64,000 nucleotides of DNA from assembly GCA_029204225.1 (NCBI GenBank), contig CM055111.1, forward strand, positions 2,765,029-2,829,028, given 5' to 3'. The position numbers and the translations under genes were made by a program. Positions 1-12,152 of the stretch are shown here, piece by piece (positions within the stretch are counted from its first letter, which is position 1; each line of letters begins with the position of its first letter). The notes below the pieces were generated by a model. The model was not told the DNA's origin. It saw nothing but the letters and a program-made list of their open reading frames with translations, and did no database searches. The DNA comes from Diphasiastrum complanatum (taxonomy: Eukaryota > Streptophyta > Lycopodiopsida > Lycopodiales > Lycopodiaceae).

Positions 1-84
1 GAGGTCTGAGTGAAACGAAGAGTGGGCTGAACCGGAAGCACATGCGCATGTTATCCCTACACAGGCGGAAGTGAGAGGTGATCG
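1..84. repeat. Partial GC-rich GAGGTCTGAG repeat unit at window edge
   Basis: The window opens inside a unit that starts GAGGTCTGAGTGAAACG and recurs near 800, 1,040, 1,075 and 63,870. It is cut by the junction at about 85, where the CTTCTTAGAG repeat begins. No coding function is seen. Confidence 0.8.
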
Positions 85-776
85 CTTCTTAGAGACAAGC
101 TAGTCGATTTTTTGAGCTTTCTTGAAACAATTTCTATTTAAAAACACTTTACAATGTTGCCTTGGTCATGAAAGCTATTATAATCAACATGTATGGTCCT
201 AGTCGACTTTTAAAATTCAATGCTTTTGATCGGAAAATTCTACTATGAAATTGTAGACACATATTTTCTAGGCTTATTTTTTTGTCTTAATCATTACTAC
301 TTTTTGATAGTCAAGTAAATTTTTGATTGTCTCTTTGGTGAAGAAATGAGAGTTTACACTGTCACTCTTATTAGGGAGCTTTGAGCCCTCCACTTTTTTG
401 GCAAAGTTTGGGTGGATGGACTTAATCATAACCAAGCTTGGTGGGTCATTGAAGTTTTTTGAGCGCTACAACTTTGTACTTTAACTTTAGAGCCTAGAGT
501 AGAACTTGTAAAAGACGCTATAACAAATGTGTAACAATTGATACATATCAAATAAAACCCAGGCTAGCACAACCAAAGTTAAAATATGGACCTCTAAAAA
601 AGTGAGATCCCTACCTACCTACATGCTATCCAAAGTGAACATGCATTATTTGCGTATGATGAGCAAAGGCAAAAGTGTCCATATGGACCTCTAAAAAAGT
701 GAGATCCCTACCTACCTACATGCTATCCAAAGTGAACATGCATTATTTGCGTATGATGAGCAAAGGCAAAAGTGTG
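85..776. repeat. Long direct repeat, copy 1 (partner at 63,271)
   Basis: The block beginning CTTCTTAGAGACAAGC is repeated almost base for base from 63,271, about 63.2 kb away, with only scattered substitutions up to the GAGCAAAGGC word. Copy 1 carries an extra internal 96-bp tandem duplication. Upstream sequence differs between copies, so position 85 is a real repeat boundary. No open frame of note is present. It could be a dispersed element, one unit of a very long tandem array, or a segmental duplication. Confidence 0.85.
585..776. repeat. 96-bp tandem duplication
   Basis: Two adjacent copies begin ATATGGACCTCTAAAAAAG at 585 and 681, with near-identical bodies ending GGCAAAAGTGT. The distant copy at 63,271 has one copy only, so this is a local duplication. 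Confidence 0.9.
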
Positions 777-1260
777 GACAGAGGTCTGAAAAAGTGTGGA
801 CAGAGGTCTGAGTGAAACGAAGAGTGGGCTGAACCGGAAGCACATGCGCATGTTATCCCTACACAGGCGAAAGTGAGAGGTGATCGCTGCTCAGTTGCCC
901 GCCTCACACATTCCCCTCTACAGGATCCCATGATCACAGACCCTCCCCTCCGGAGGATCGCGTTCAGCGACTACCGCCTTGGAGTGGACAGAGGTCTGAA
1001 AAAGTGTGGACAGAGGTCTGAAAAAGTGTGGACAGAGGTCTGAGTGAAACGAAGAGTGGGCTGTGTGGACAGAGGTCTGAGTGAAACGAAGAGTGGGCTG
1101 AACCGGAAGCACATGCGCATGTTATCCCTACACAGGCGGAAGTGAGAGGTGATCGCTGCTCAGTTGCCCGCCTCACACATTCCCCTCTACAGGATCCCAT
1201 GATCACAGACCCTCCCCTCCGGAGGATCGCGTTCAGCGACTACCGCCTTGGAGTGGACAC
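774..1260. repeat. Cluster of GTGGACAGAGGTCTGA units
   Basis: The word GTGGACAGAGGTCTGA occurs at least six times between 774 and 1,080. A longer body (GAACCGGAAGCACATGCG through CGCCTTGGAGTGGACA) is present twice, at about 830-990 and 1,100-1,257. The body is much richer in GC than its surroundings. Short reading frames in it are products of the repeat and show no recognisable protein. Confidence 0.85.
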
Positions 1261-1516
1261 GCCCAGAATGAGTGCGATATCCGACCACGTTAGATTACCC
1301 ATTCACACTGTCCTGTCCCCACTTGGGCTACAGATGGCCGCTACACCACCCGACGATAGTATGCTGCTGAATCTCAGCTTATGCAGACATGGTGTAGTCT
1401 ATCTGCATGCACTTATGGGTCTACGTATGCCACGCGTCTGCTTCTGCTTCATAACAAGCACCCGGATATGGTGCAACGGCCTGATCACACTAGTAAAGCC
1501 AGAAATGATTTTGTAG
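1142..1516 (+). other. Open frame in GC-rich repeat body, function unknown
   Basis: A 124-codon frame starts inside the repeat body and continues into unique GC-rich sequence. I recognise no domain, signal or catalytic motif. Composition differs sharply from the AT-rich flanks, so this may be a fragment of a foreign or transposon-derived sequence. It may equally be a chance frame, which is the safer reading. Confidence 0.15.
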
Positions 1517-2475
1517 CATCATACCTCTGACCAAAAACTCAACAGTACTTGCGTATGTTGGCAGCCACAAAATGGTCCAACACAGACCTGTGGTAGCATC
1601 ACAATCAGCGATCCAGAAGCCCACAAAACTCTGAAGATTCAGACCTCTGAAGGGCGCTACTACAGCGATGTACAGGAGGGCGAACTTTAGAACTTCTCTT
1701 CAGTAATTTTAGCCCAAGAATGTGCTGAATTGGCGTCTCTTAAAAGCGACATGGAGCAGAAAAGCAGATTCAATAGCTCATGAGCGAGTGGGTTGTGTGC
1801 AGTCATAAGTAGCACATGCCCTGTTGGTTAGCACTGGATAGCAGATTAACCATCTATGACAGACAGCCTCCATTTTGAACTTAGTTTGTACAAAAATTGG
1901 CTAGACGCTGCTTGTTGGCAGGTCGATGATGGGTTTCATTGAGAAGCATGGACAACAAAAATCTATGCATTTTTTGATCCACAGGGTATAGTGAGCAAAC
2001 TGGTCCCAAGAGGTTGTGGCTTTCTAGTAGAACCAATGAGAATTTCAATGTGAAAAATTGGTCATGTTAAAAGGAAATATAGTTTCAAGAGAGAACCCAA
2101 ATGTAGTACATATAGTGCAAGCTTTTGTGTGGGACAACCAACAAATTTGTAGTCTATCAACCTAAGTTCATTATGTTGAATTAAACAATAGAAGACGATG
2201 AAGTCATTCTTCTTTTTGACACAAGTGTCCCTCACAACATTTTATTAAATTCTTATTTATCGAAAAAAGCTTCAGTTACAAACCATTGATTTTGGTTATA
2301 AGTTTGTAGTTCAATATGGTGGTGGCCTAGGAGAGGAGGCTTCTACCTAGTGCTATGAAAGTCGTTCACATATCCATGAGACAATATGTAAAAGAAGATC
2401 ATAGCCAATACCAAAGCAGAGTTAGTTACGACTGAGACCGCCGCCACCATTTTAGCCAGATAGTTACATGAGTAC
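1517..2475. other. Unassigned; contains DNA shared with the window end
   Basis: No gene is seen. The stretch from about 1,829 (TAGCACTGGATAGCAG) to 1,901 matches 63,931-64,000. In the end copy it follows directly on the GAACCGGAAG unit, so about 980 bp present here is absent there. Confidence 0.6.
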
Positions 2476-2772
2476 TTGAAAAAAGAGGCAGCTTGCAGAC
2501 CGTCTAGACCTCAGAGTTTCCGTAACCCTCTACATGCCTATCCTGTACACAAAAAAGAGATTATGTCAAATATCCTATTCTATAAGAACTTTGATGCCTA
2601 CAGTCTTTATCTACCTCCAGTTGAGTTTCTCATTGATGACCAACCTCTTGAGTTGCGGCCATCCACTAGCCCACAAATCAAATTCACAGGGCCACTCATT
2701 TTTGGTAGTTTTGAGGACTACGAAGATGCCTATGAGAGTTTATGTAGGATTTCAATTATTGTTGCGCACTAG
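2476..2772 (+). other. Small hypothetical open frame, unrecognised
   Basis: A 98-codon frame whose middle part (LPPVEFLIDDQPLELRP, then a segment rich in F, D and E) is less biased than random AT-rich translation. I do not recognise a family. No splice sites or neighbouring frame extend it convincingly. It could be a decayed piece of a transposon protein or chance. Confidence 0.15.
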
Positions 2773-3031
2773 CAAAGATTATACGTATACTTCTTGCTTG
2801 ACCACATTAAATCATTATACCAACAAATGAATTTGGATCCACTTTGATCCTAGTATTCGGTTGGCTAACAACAAGAGATTTGAACTTTTCAAACGTTCCA
2901 AACACCATGCTATCCAAGGACAAGAGATCCAAGTGTAGCTAGAACGATCATCTAAGAAAGTGGCATATATCTTTGCACCTTGAGAGAAACAATGGACATC
3001 CATATGACAAACTTTAAAGGGAGTGAAATAT

Positions 3032-3192
3032 CGCTTTACAATAAGAGACAATGAGAGGAAAACGAGGATTGTTAATACTTTTTTAGCTCTCTTTTCTGAT
3101 GATAAATTGTTTTCTAGTAAATGATGAGTGAACATATCTCACATTTTCATACATTGTTATAGCTATGGTAGGATCACAAAATGTATACTAAG
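3032..3192. repeat. Direct duplication, copy 1 (partner 3,719-3,967)
   Basis: The block from GCTTTACAATAAGAGAC to CACAAAATGTATACTAAG is repeated at 3,719-3,967. The second copy carries about 90 extra bases in its middle (about 3,784-3,865), so either this copy has a deletion or the other an insertion. Confidence 0.8.
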
Positions 3193-3718
3193 AGAAATCT
3201 TGTGAGTTTTTGAGAGACTCCAAGCCCCATGCATCTTACCATTTTTAAGGAGACCTTTCCATTTTCCCACTTTACTCGTGATCTTGTTGTGCATAGGCAC
3301 CGTCAATTTGACTATGACAATCAATTAAGCTAGTTTAGGTAGCTACGAGCATATTTCATGCATGGAGTCATTGGCTCCTATGTGTAGCTTGTCAAGTTCT
3401 CTCATTGGGCAAAGAGACGTCAAATGAGCCAAATTCATGTGGTTATTTATGTCTTCAATGATATTCAAGGGAAAAAAATATTCTAGCAATTGTAACTCGT
3501 GGTGTGGGCATACAATGGCACAATTAAATACAACTTGTTGTCAATTCAAGATGTGTAAATAGGAATGAAATACAAGTGGAGACCTATGGAAACAACACAC
3601 TCTTTTGGAATGGCCCAAGGATTATGCCATGTAGTTATGTTTGCATGGTGAAAATGAAACATGTAAAAGCTTCTTGTTCCTTATCATCCCTGGTACTCAT
3701 GTTTTGAATCATGGTTTC

Positions 3719-3967
3719 GCTTTACAAAAAGAGACAGTTAGAGGAAAACGAGGATTGTTAATACTTTTTTAGCTCTCTTTTCTCATAATTTTCAACATTT
3801 AACAACTACTACTTTACTATTGATGAATGATATCATAGAAAAGTTTCTCGTTATGTATTTGGATGATAAATCGTTTTTTAGTAAATGATGAGTGAACATA
3901 TCTCGCAGTTTCATACATTGTTATAGCTATGGTAGGATCACAAAATGTATGCTAAGAGAATCCATGC
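3719..3967. repeat. Direct duplication, copy 2 with internal extra segment
   Basis: Partner of 3,032-3,192. Both ends match (GAGGAAAACGAGGATTG and GTAAATGATGAGTGAAC); the middle segment is unique to this copy. Confidence 0.8.
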
Positions 3968-4089
3968 CTCTAGCTTTCTTCTGTAGAATGCGAAATAACT
4001 TAGGCATTTGATATTTATGGATCAAGTGAGGATGGATCACAAAGGTGGAGGGTATTTAGAATTGGGATACATTTTTCATAATAGATCGT

Positions 4090-4356
4090 GTGAAATCCTC
4101 AATTGTGATCATCAATTGGTATGATCAAATCATCAATGAATATTCATATTTGACATATGTCACAAAAGGGGAGTACAAGAATAGATTTCTCAAGAAAAGT
4201 GAGAAGCTCAATCGCGAAGCCTTTGATCAGCTCAATCGTGAAGTGGCTACCCACCCTTATGTGGCATATAGTGGATCTAAATGCACCATTGGTTTTCATG
4301 AAAACAAACATAAGTCGCATTGTTGTAGGTGTTATATTTATCCAGCATGGTCATAA
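4090..4356 (+). other. Small hypothetical open frame, unrecognised
   Basis: An 88-codon frame with charged, non-repetitive composition (for example FLKKSEKLNREAFDQL). An overlapping +1 frame is also open. I recognise no family. The surrounding AT-rich DNA from 2,773 to 6,326 otherwise shows nothing I can assign. Chance is a real possibility. Confidence 0.12.
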
Positions 4357-4439
4357 TGAGATTAATGCTATTGTTTATGCTCCAATGATATGGTGTTACC
4401 ATGTATATGATACTTAAGCTTATGAGGTTTCAACTAAGA

Positions 4440-6326
4440 GCAAGAAATTATATGTTCACATTTTAAATAATTTTTTTCGAGCCCACTGTGCTAGCATGCT
4501 AGCCTAGAGAGCTATAATTTTTTCTTTCTAATGGCATATAGAGCCTTTGGTTTTTGGGTAGTGGATCGTGTTTTGTGGGGCCAAACAAAACCTACACTGT
4601 TTGGGCCTTCCAAATAGGAACAAGAAAAAAAATTCTTCACATTTGCAAAATTGTTTTTTGGTGTGCTTGCGGCTTGAACAACATTCCAAAAAAATAATAT
4701 AAAACTTAAATTTTTTGGTAGTGGATAGTTCTATCATAGGCCTACCAACAAAAATTTGAAAGGTCTAGAGGATTAGGGGTTGTAATTTTGAATAGAATAC
4801 ATATTTGTCCCTCTTGTGTAACATTTCAGATTCCAATATCTTTTACCTATGTTCAAGCTCCCTATCCTCAAGGAATTAGGATGTCTTCCATTCCCCAATA
4901 GTAGCTACAAGAATTTGCAAGGTACAAACTTTCACTCACTAGTTGTTTAGTGTTCCCTTTGTCAAACTCCATGGCCTCAACTTCCAATCCACATTATGCA
5001 AGTTGCCCAAAATGTAGCCCCAACAATCCCTTGAAGTCCACGAAACAACATCAAGAATCAAATTTGTAGCAGTAACAAGTTACATAATAGCATGCAGGCT
5101 GTGAAAACCCAAAATACAATCCCTTATGTTCCACCACAATAGCCTCAAGAATTAAATGTGTAATGGAAACAAGTTACAAAACAACCTATAGACTACAATC
5201 TTTCTCTCTTAGACTATCAATAGCTTCTTAAATTCAAAACTCAAAATACACATTCTTGGTAAAGGAGAGCTAGAATGACGTTGTTTTAGCATGAACTAGT
5301 TACTCGTTGCATCACTTTATATCTGGTTCCACCCTCTTCGTGATGCCACAAGCTCACATTCAGTAACTAAATTTTTCAGTCATTGAAAAATGAATGCAAT
5401 GGTGGTTCAATGAAAACACTTCTTGAATGTCCTATGAAGTTGTGATTGGATTGTACAATTCTATGAAATCACCACTAGTTGGTCAATATGAGTCTTCATT
5501 ATTTATACCACAGTGTCCACCATCTATTCGCACCAACTAGCATCAACATTGAAAATGCATTTCAATGCTTACTACTCAACCTCCACTAGGTGCCTTTGTA
5601 GACCTCTAGCAAGCAGCTTCAATAGTTTCGCAATGATGATGAAACTTAAAGATCGAGATCTCGGACCTTTTGGTGTCTAGCTCCTCGTGGCTATAGCAAA
5701 GTATTGTGGAATATGGGCATCAAGTTATTACTACACCCTGTTGAAAGTTAAGTTCATGGCCTAGCCTTCATTGTCCAGGCCTTGATGTTTGCAGTAGAAA
5801 TTGGAATATGGGCTCTGGATTTTAGAATATTGACTGCGAGCACCCAACCTAGCAATGAATTTGACTACGGGCATCCCACCTAGCAATCAATTGAAAATAA
5901 AAAAATCATGGGCTAAAATTGGCCCTTCAAAATTTTAAAAATGACTTTGCATAGCTAAATTCCTAGGCTAAAATCCCTTCAAATTTTCAAAAATGAATTT
6001 CCATATGAAGGGATTAAGAATACTAGACTTTCAATGTGAATTGTTTTATTAAAGTGAGGACTTCTTTTAGTAGGTTGTCAAAAATATGAATATTCATGAT
6101 AGAGAAATTCACTTTAAAAATGCAAACATGTTCAAGAGACTCTTTTTTATCAAGTCTAAAAGCTTTCCAAAGATAAGCTTTTGTTTTGACAACATCTTTT
6201 ACATTGTTGGGGTTTTGGATGCTATGTTATTCTTGGCTTAAGCTCATAACAAATCGATCAACAAAAACCTTGAGGTTTGTATGACCTTCGAAAAAAATTT
6301 ATTGTGCCCCCTTAGCTAGCACAACA
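4440..6326. other. AT-rich intergenic DNA, nothing recognised
   Basis: No gene or clear mobile-element motif is seen. At about 5,825-5,990 there are two short imperfect tandem doublets (ACCTAGCAAT and GGCTAAAAT words), suggesting small local duplications. Confidence 0.5.
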
Positions 6327-6683
6327 TTGGTGTGCTACAATAGAGGCTTGGACGAATACATACCTAAGAAAATTGATAGATTAGGTGGTCGTTTTGTATT
6401 CAATATATATTCGACCTCATATATGAATTATTTTAATCCTACTGTCTATAAAGAACTTAAGAATAAATCTTCAGACCTCACAGATCCAATTGTGGAAGGT
6501 GGACTCATTTATGGGGTCGAATTGTACAGAAGTGACAATGTTCCCGATGTTGTTGTTTTAGCTCAATTTTCTTGTCACTTGCTCATGGACGAGAAATCAA
6601 CTTCATCGTGTTTACGACCTATGCAAGGCGATACTGAAATATTTGTTGTACTATATTGTCGCAAATACGTATTGATGATGTAG
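6327..6683 (+). other. Hypothetical open frame (118 codons), unrecognised
   Basis: The longest open frame in the first 15 kb outside repeats. It has mixed composition, without the Ser/Leu or Lys/Asn bias of AT-rich noise. I see no domain, transmembrane segment or signal peptide and no splice partners. It may be a decayed gene fragment or a chance frame. Confidence 0.2.
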
Positions 6684-7197
6684 GATTGTATTATTTGGAA
6701 ATTATGTGCATTGCATTGCAATTACGATGTTTTCATATTCTAATTAATGACTATTGGGTTGTTTGCAGTCATCATTGGTCTATAATCTAAAATTTAAACA
6801 GATATGCTTAATTTCTTATAAATACTATTTAACAATAAACTCCTTGAACAAAAGGATAATTAGGACTACCAAAAAAAAACAAATGATAACTTATTTGCAC
6901 TTTATACTTTAATAGTCAAGTAAACACTAGAGATGTAAAATTTAAAAAGATACCCTTAATTTCTAACAAATATTATTCAACAATAAAATCATTTAACAAA
7001 AAGATAATTAAAACAAAAACATTTTTTTTACATAAATACAATAATCTTTCAAATAAGAGAGCAACAATCTTATTGATCTTTACATTATTCTGCAAGTGAT
7101 CAGGCAAGGCAAGACAGGACCTTACTGCCCTTGCTCCAATTGGCGACAAGCAGATTTATTGGTAGTCTCAGAGAATGAGACAGCTTGAATTGTTAAT
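6684..7197. other. AT-rich DNA, presumably 3' flank of the kinase gene
   Basis: Very A/T-rich with A-runs and two imperfect copies of a CAAATATTATTCAACAATAAA-like stretch (about 6,825 and 6,975). The part just below 7,198 would be the 3' UTR of the minus-strand kinase gene; no clear polyadenylation signal can be fixed. Confidence 0.4.
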
Positions 7198-10100
7198 TCA
7201 GGTGGAATTCCTGGAACCCATTGCTGCGAGGAAATAGAGGTGCTCAAGCTGATTAGCACAATCTGCCATGGTGGGTCGGCGAGTATCATCATCACGTACA
7301 CAGTGTGAAGCAAGGATTGCAAATCCCTTTATAGATTTCCACGAACAACACTCATGATCGATTTCTGGATCCACGACCTTTTTCAGCTTGCGCCTATCCC
7401 GCAAAGACTCCCTAACCTGTGCGACAGATGTCAGACACAATGCCTTTAGATAAATAGCATCGTCACATGAATTTTATTTGATCATCAAAGACTATGAAGC
7501 TTTCAACATTTAGCATGCTCTGATGTCTTGTTGCATGAATTGTATCGATGTACAATGAGTACAACAATCTGACAAGCTGATTGTAAATTTGAACTCTTAC
7601 AACAGAAAGCTGTGAAGCGTCATAGGATAATACCAAAGGGACTAGGTTTTGCTTCTGAAGATTGTGGGTGACATGTATTGGTCGTCTTCCTGTTAAAAGC
7701 TCCAACATTACAACTCCAAATGCATACACATCGCTCTTTAGCGTAAGCCGTCCTGTCTACAGCAATTAAAGCAACATGATTGAAAGGCCAGAATCTCAAA
7801 TCAAATTCTGGTCAAGCTACGACTAGCACAGTCTAAATTTATGATTAGTGTGATACATGCAATTGACAGCATTGTTTCTGAATTACAGTTCAGTGAACTG
7901 TAAGCTCTCGTTGAGTTCAGGAACTTACCGCTGTATATCGTGGATCGAAGTATCCGCACGTTCCAAGCACTCTTGTTGTGACGTAAGCTTTGCTACCTGA
8001 AAGAACAAGCTTTGCCAGGCCAAAGTCTGAAACCTACACCAGAAAACAGAACAATGGTAAAAGGATTGCTAGCAGAAAAAGGGTCGGGAATAAATTTTGT
8101 ATTAATCTACTTTTCACAACAGTTGAATGCAACCATTGAATTTTTTCGTCAATTTCGACAAGACTGCCTCCTACTATTTTATGGACAAGCGTATATTTAT
8201 TTACATGTTTACATTGATTGCCAACGGCATTTCGAATTTCCGTACATTACTCAGAGATAGATTTCAAAGCCTAATCCTCACTCACGTATAAGCGGACTCC
8301 AATTTTGCAGGCAAGCTCACAAGCTAAGTTCTTATCCACCGAGCTATGAATCCTTCAATTGTGTGCTTCAATGCCTTAAGCAGCATCAATTGTATGAAGT
8401 CTCAAATAACCCTTGCAGAAGCGTGAATCAATTTAACTAAAGGCCACATTCTGAATTCGTTGACTAGGTCTCTAACCAGCAGAACTTGGAGAAAATGTTT
8501 TCTGTTTTACTTAGGTAGAAGAGAGTTGCTGTTAACCGCTGTTACCACAAAAGACCAAAGTTGACCCAGAAAACAAAAAAATGATTACTTTCATGACCAG
8601 CTGCTAAACTGGTAAACAACAAACAAAGAACATTCACACTCGATTATTTGCTAAGCATTAAGCTAGCAACCAGGTATGATATATCAAGTCTTCAGAGAGT
8701 GAGTAAGACTCTCTTTAGTCCACGTAATCACATTTGTGCAGTTATCATTATCCCAAAGCAGAATATTCTACTGACACGCTTGAGTCTTCAACAGCCACAG
8801 TCAAGACGAACTCACAACCTAGACAATACCTTTGTTCTCCCTCATATCTCTGCATCATAACCCATGATCCATGTTCCAATATTCAGCAATAAAACAAAAG
8901 AATCTGTATGAACTCACGTCTGTGGAGCTCATTGCTAAGCCATTGAGCCATAGTACCGGACCCCAGTTTGTATACAGAAGAAAATCCAGTCCAAAAAGAC
9001 TCAAGCATGCAGGATCCTGCCCACTCAAAAAAACGATTTGTACTCTGACAAATATTATGGGAGGAGTGATGGGATCTGGAAATTGAAGGTAAACAAATTC
9101 TATTTATGGTCAGTCAATGCAAGTATGGAGTGACTTGCCATCCCCAATGAGGTGAGTTTATCATGAGTAGCGACAAACAGAGTGCATAACCAAGTCAGTG
9201 TGGAATGGACTTGCCAATGGAAAGTGGTTGCTAGTTGATAATCACAAAGCTCAGCAAAGAATTGGACAGAACAGATAAGATCCATAATACAAGCCTATTT
9301 AGTTACAGGTCATAGTGCTGCAACCTATGAAGAAAAGGCCAGCGTACCTAGGAGTCACCTATCAAATCTTGCATGCACGCAATCTATTACCTCAGATTCA
9401 TCGTCCAGTACAGCTGATCATAACAAATGATACTAAATAGAGTATCACAAGCAACAATATATGAGTACATGACTCTGTCCCTACTCTATACTTGCTATAA
9501 AGACTACATCAAAACTGCATATATTGTTTACTTTGCAATAGAAAACCATCAACACATACAGTACTAATGCACACCTTGAGTTCATTGTAAAAAACAAAAA
9601 ACTTGAGATAAACCCATGCATATGAAGTTTGAACACAGGAAGACTGCAATAGTTCTCTTAATACATTCGCTTCATGGTTGGAGCTCAAACTTAACTGCAA
9701 TAAGTGTCTATTGTATATTAATGTTGAACCATATTGAGGTATTAACATCATTTCTTGTCTACATAGTACAGTCCCAATCTGTCAGTCTCTTTGAGAAAAC
9801 CAAATCATCTATACCATGCAAACAAAAGTGCAGCAGCAACCCCTAACCGTCACAATGCTAGCAATATCACTAGCTTAGTCTCAAGATAATTTGACTAGGA
9901 GTATTCATAGGATAGAGACGGATTGTTCAGCTGTCTGTTACAAAATGTCAAGGTTTCACAAGTGTAGGATCGAATGAGTCTTGGATCACACAAGTTGCCA
10001 TTTCACTCAAGGTAGCACTTTCTAGTTTCTCACCCTGCAATCATTTGCATTCCCTAAAAGACTTCAGATTGATCTATCATTGCAGCATCCACTTTAATTC

Positions 10101-11293
10101 ATTCTTAAGCAACTTTGTCAATGTATTTCTGCTTTTAATACTCCGGCTAAAAAGTGTGCACTCTAAATGCAGAACAATGAAGTTCAAATATTTTGTATGT
10201 AAGTGCCCAACGTGGTCTATTGAACCTCTGGAAATCTATTAGTGATATCTTATGAATCAAATTTGTGGCTAATAGCTACAATTGCCAAATAGCATATGAT
10301 GCAATTACAAAAGGTTGCTTGAGTAGATCTAACCTCAATTTAGATTAATGTGTAAAAGTGAAACTGGACTACAAAGAAATGGTGATTACCCTTTCATATC
10401 ATTGATGCAAATACAACTCATATATGTAAGGTTTTTTTGAAACTATAGGCTTTTCTCTGGAGTTCGTTAGTAGGTATTGCCATTGCATACAATAAAGATG
10501 CTGCAAATATTTTGCCTGTGATTGTACTACTTTTTCTGTCAGCGAAGATAAAGATTTACCTTTGGTTGCAGGTTGTTGGCTAAAAGGATATTGCTAGATT
10601 TGAAGTCCCGATGAATGATGGGATTGCCTGATGATTGGCCAGTATGAAGATATTCAAGTGCTCTTGCTGCTCCAAGGGCAATACGGACTCGTGTATGCCA
10701 GTGCATCTTCAATCTGAGAACTCCTGCATAGTTTCAAGGGATTGTAGTTGAAATCTGCTTTCACAATGATTGAAATGAAGCTGAGCCAAGGACATTATGG
10801 AAGCCACAACACACACGAGCTTCAGTGTCGGCAGACCAAAATAACATGAACTGTAACCAATTGGTCAGGATTAGTGATTCGAATCTAAGTTTTACAATAA
10901 AAACCTTTTTTTCCAAACAACTGACTTTTTCAGACAATTTTTTTAAAAAAACATAATTACAAATTACATTTCTTAAATTGTTTTGCAGTAGGAGGATTCT
11001 TATTGTCAAAAAATGATTGATTCGAATCGCCTTGTGACGATGTTCTGACTTGAAAAGTCCTACAAGTGAGCGTATAGGTAAAAATTGTTGTTACCATGCA
11101 AAAGCTCACTTAGATTTCCTTGTGTCATGAACTCATAAACCAGCAGTCGTTGGCTTTTGTCAGCACAGTACCCAATTAAACCTACTAGATTTGGATGATT
11201 GAGCCTACTGAGCACATCCACCTCGACCCTGAATTCGCTTTCCCCTTGTGAACCTCTGCTCAATATTGGATCCATTTTCTTGATGCCAACAAC
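7198..11293 (-). CDS. Receptor-like Ser/Thr protein kinase, 3' part (five spliced exons)
   Basis: Spliced minus-strand gene. Exons at 11,293-11,095, 10,723-10,560, 8,033-7,929, 7,756-7,634 and 7,416-7,198 all have AG/GT borders and keep one frame of 269 codons plus TGA. The product covers most of a protein kinase domain of the plant RLK/Pelle family. Visible landmarks, numbered in this fragment: the subdomain II lysine in VVGIKK (K5), a helix-C glutamate (E24), HRD at 104-106 followed by FKSSN, DFG at 124-126, GTCGYFDP in the APE region, KSDVYAFG (subdomain IX) and the late RRPTM arginine. All catalytic residues visible are present, with no stop. The glycine-rich loop and any extracellular or membrane part would lie upstream of 11,294, but I cannot find them; copia DNA lies there instead. 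It is either a gene with a very long intron or a 5'-truncated pseudogene. Family call is firm, subfamily is not. Confidence 0.9.
8034..10559 (-). other. 2.5-kb kinase intron
   Basis: Intron between the HRD exon and the DFG exon, with donor GTAAATC at 10,559 and acceptor GTGTAG ending at 8,034. I see no coding exon, mobile-element end or structured RNA in it. The other introns are 371, 172 and 217 bp, so this one is unusually long. Confidence 0.75.
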
Positions 11294-11320
11294 CTACATA
11301 AGACAAACCAATCAATTTAC

Positions 11321-11404
11321 TTATGCAACTACTTTTGCAATCACTCGAACTCTTATCTTGAACTTCCACACTCTGTAGTTGGTGCCATCAAGTTTGCTAG
11401 ACAT
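11321..11404 (-). pseudogene. Ty1/copia gag N-terminus fragment
   Basis: A 27-codon minus-strand frame opens with Met and contains the LDGTNYRVWKFKI motif. This is typical of the start of plant copia gag proteins (DUF4219/UBN2 region). It then hits a TAA. It lies 27 bp upstream of the first visible kinase exon, within the expected intron. So copia DNA has landed next to the kinase and may explain why the rest of the kinase gene is not seen. No LTR can be tied to it. Confidence 0.6.
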
Positions 11405-11763
11405 CAAAATATCATGCATAAGAGAGTGATAACATCATGATTTGCTCCCAAACCAATGCTCATCATTGGCATCAAAATGGATCCATCATAGATCAAGTAC
11501 ACAATAGTGGATTTCTCTCTCTAAGCCACTTCCAGCACGTGTGAGACAGCTCATTGAGCTTATCCTAATCCATTTAGCTTAGATTCCACTAATTTGCCAC
11601 ATCATCATTGGTGGCTAGTGTTGACCTTCTAGATTCCTAGATTCTAGAAGATAGATCCTGGCTAAAAGCATGGTTTGGTGGTACAAAAGAAGAACTCAAT
11701 TTTCATTGTACCTTTTGGTAGTACATTTTACTTTTTGGGAATTTATTACTCATAATTGTTTCG

Positions 11764-12096
11764 AGTCCACATTAAAAATGACAACTTTTGAGTGGTAAGT
11801 CCAATTTCAGCGGAGTTTGGTGCGTTAGGAAGCGCTAATGAGCACTTTCCAGTGATATGTTACATGACATACTTTCAAGTTACAGTTAAAAAGTTATGGC
11901 AAGTCAAAAGTATGGGGATTTTATTAATCATAATTTCTTGAGTCCACATTAAAAAGGACATAACTTTTTAGCAGTAAGTCCAATTTTAGCGGGGGAGTTT
12001 GGTGCATTAGAAAGCGTTCGACAAGTGCTTTTCGATGATATGGTACATGACATACTTTCAATATACGGTTAAAAAGTTATGGCAAGTCAAAGGTAT
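11764..12096. repeat. Two tandem ~155-bp units related to the MITE interior
   Basis: Units at 11,764-11,915 and 11,940-12,096 each run from GAGTCCACATTAAAAA to GGCAAGTCAAA. The same sequence forms the interior of the two 368-bp MITEs at 30,779 and 31,867. Terminal inverted repeats are absent here, so these are internal fragments or a tandem-amplified piece. Confidence 0.8.
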
Positions 12097-12152
12097 TAGT
12101 TTAAAATAGTGTATAGTGTATTTCTACCCAGAAAATATAGTGTCCTTGGAAG

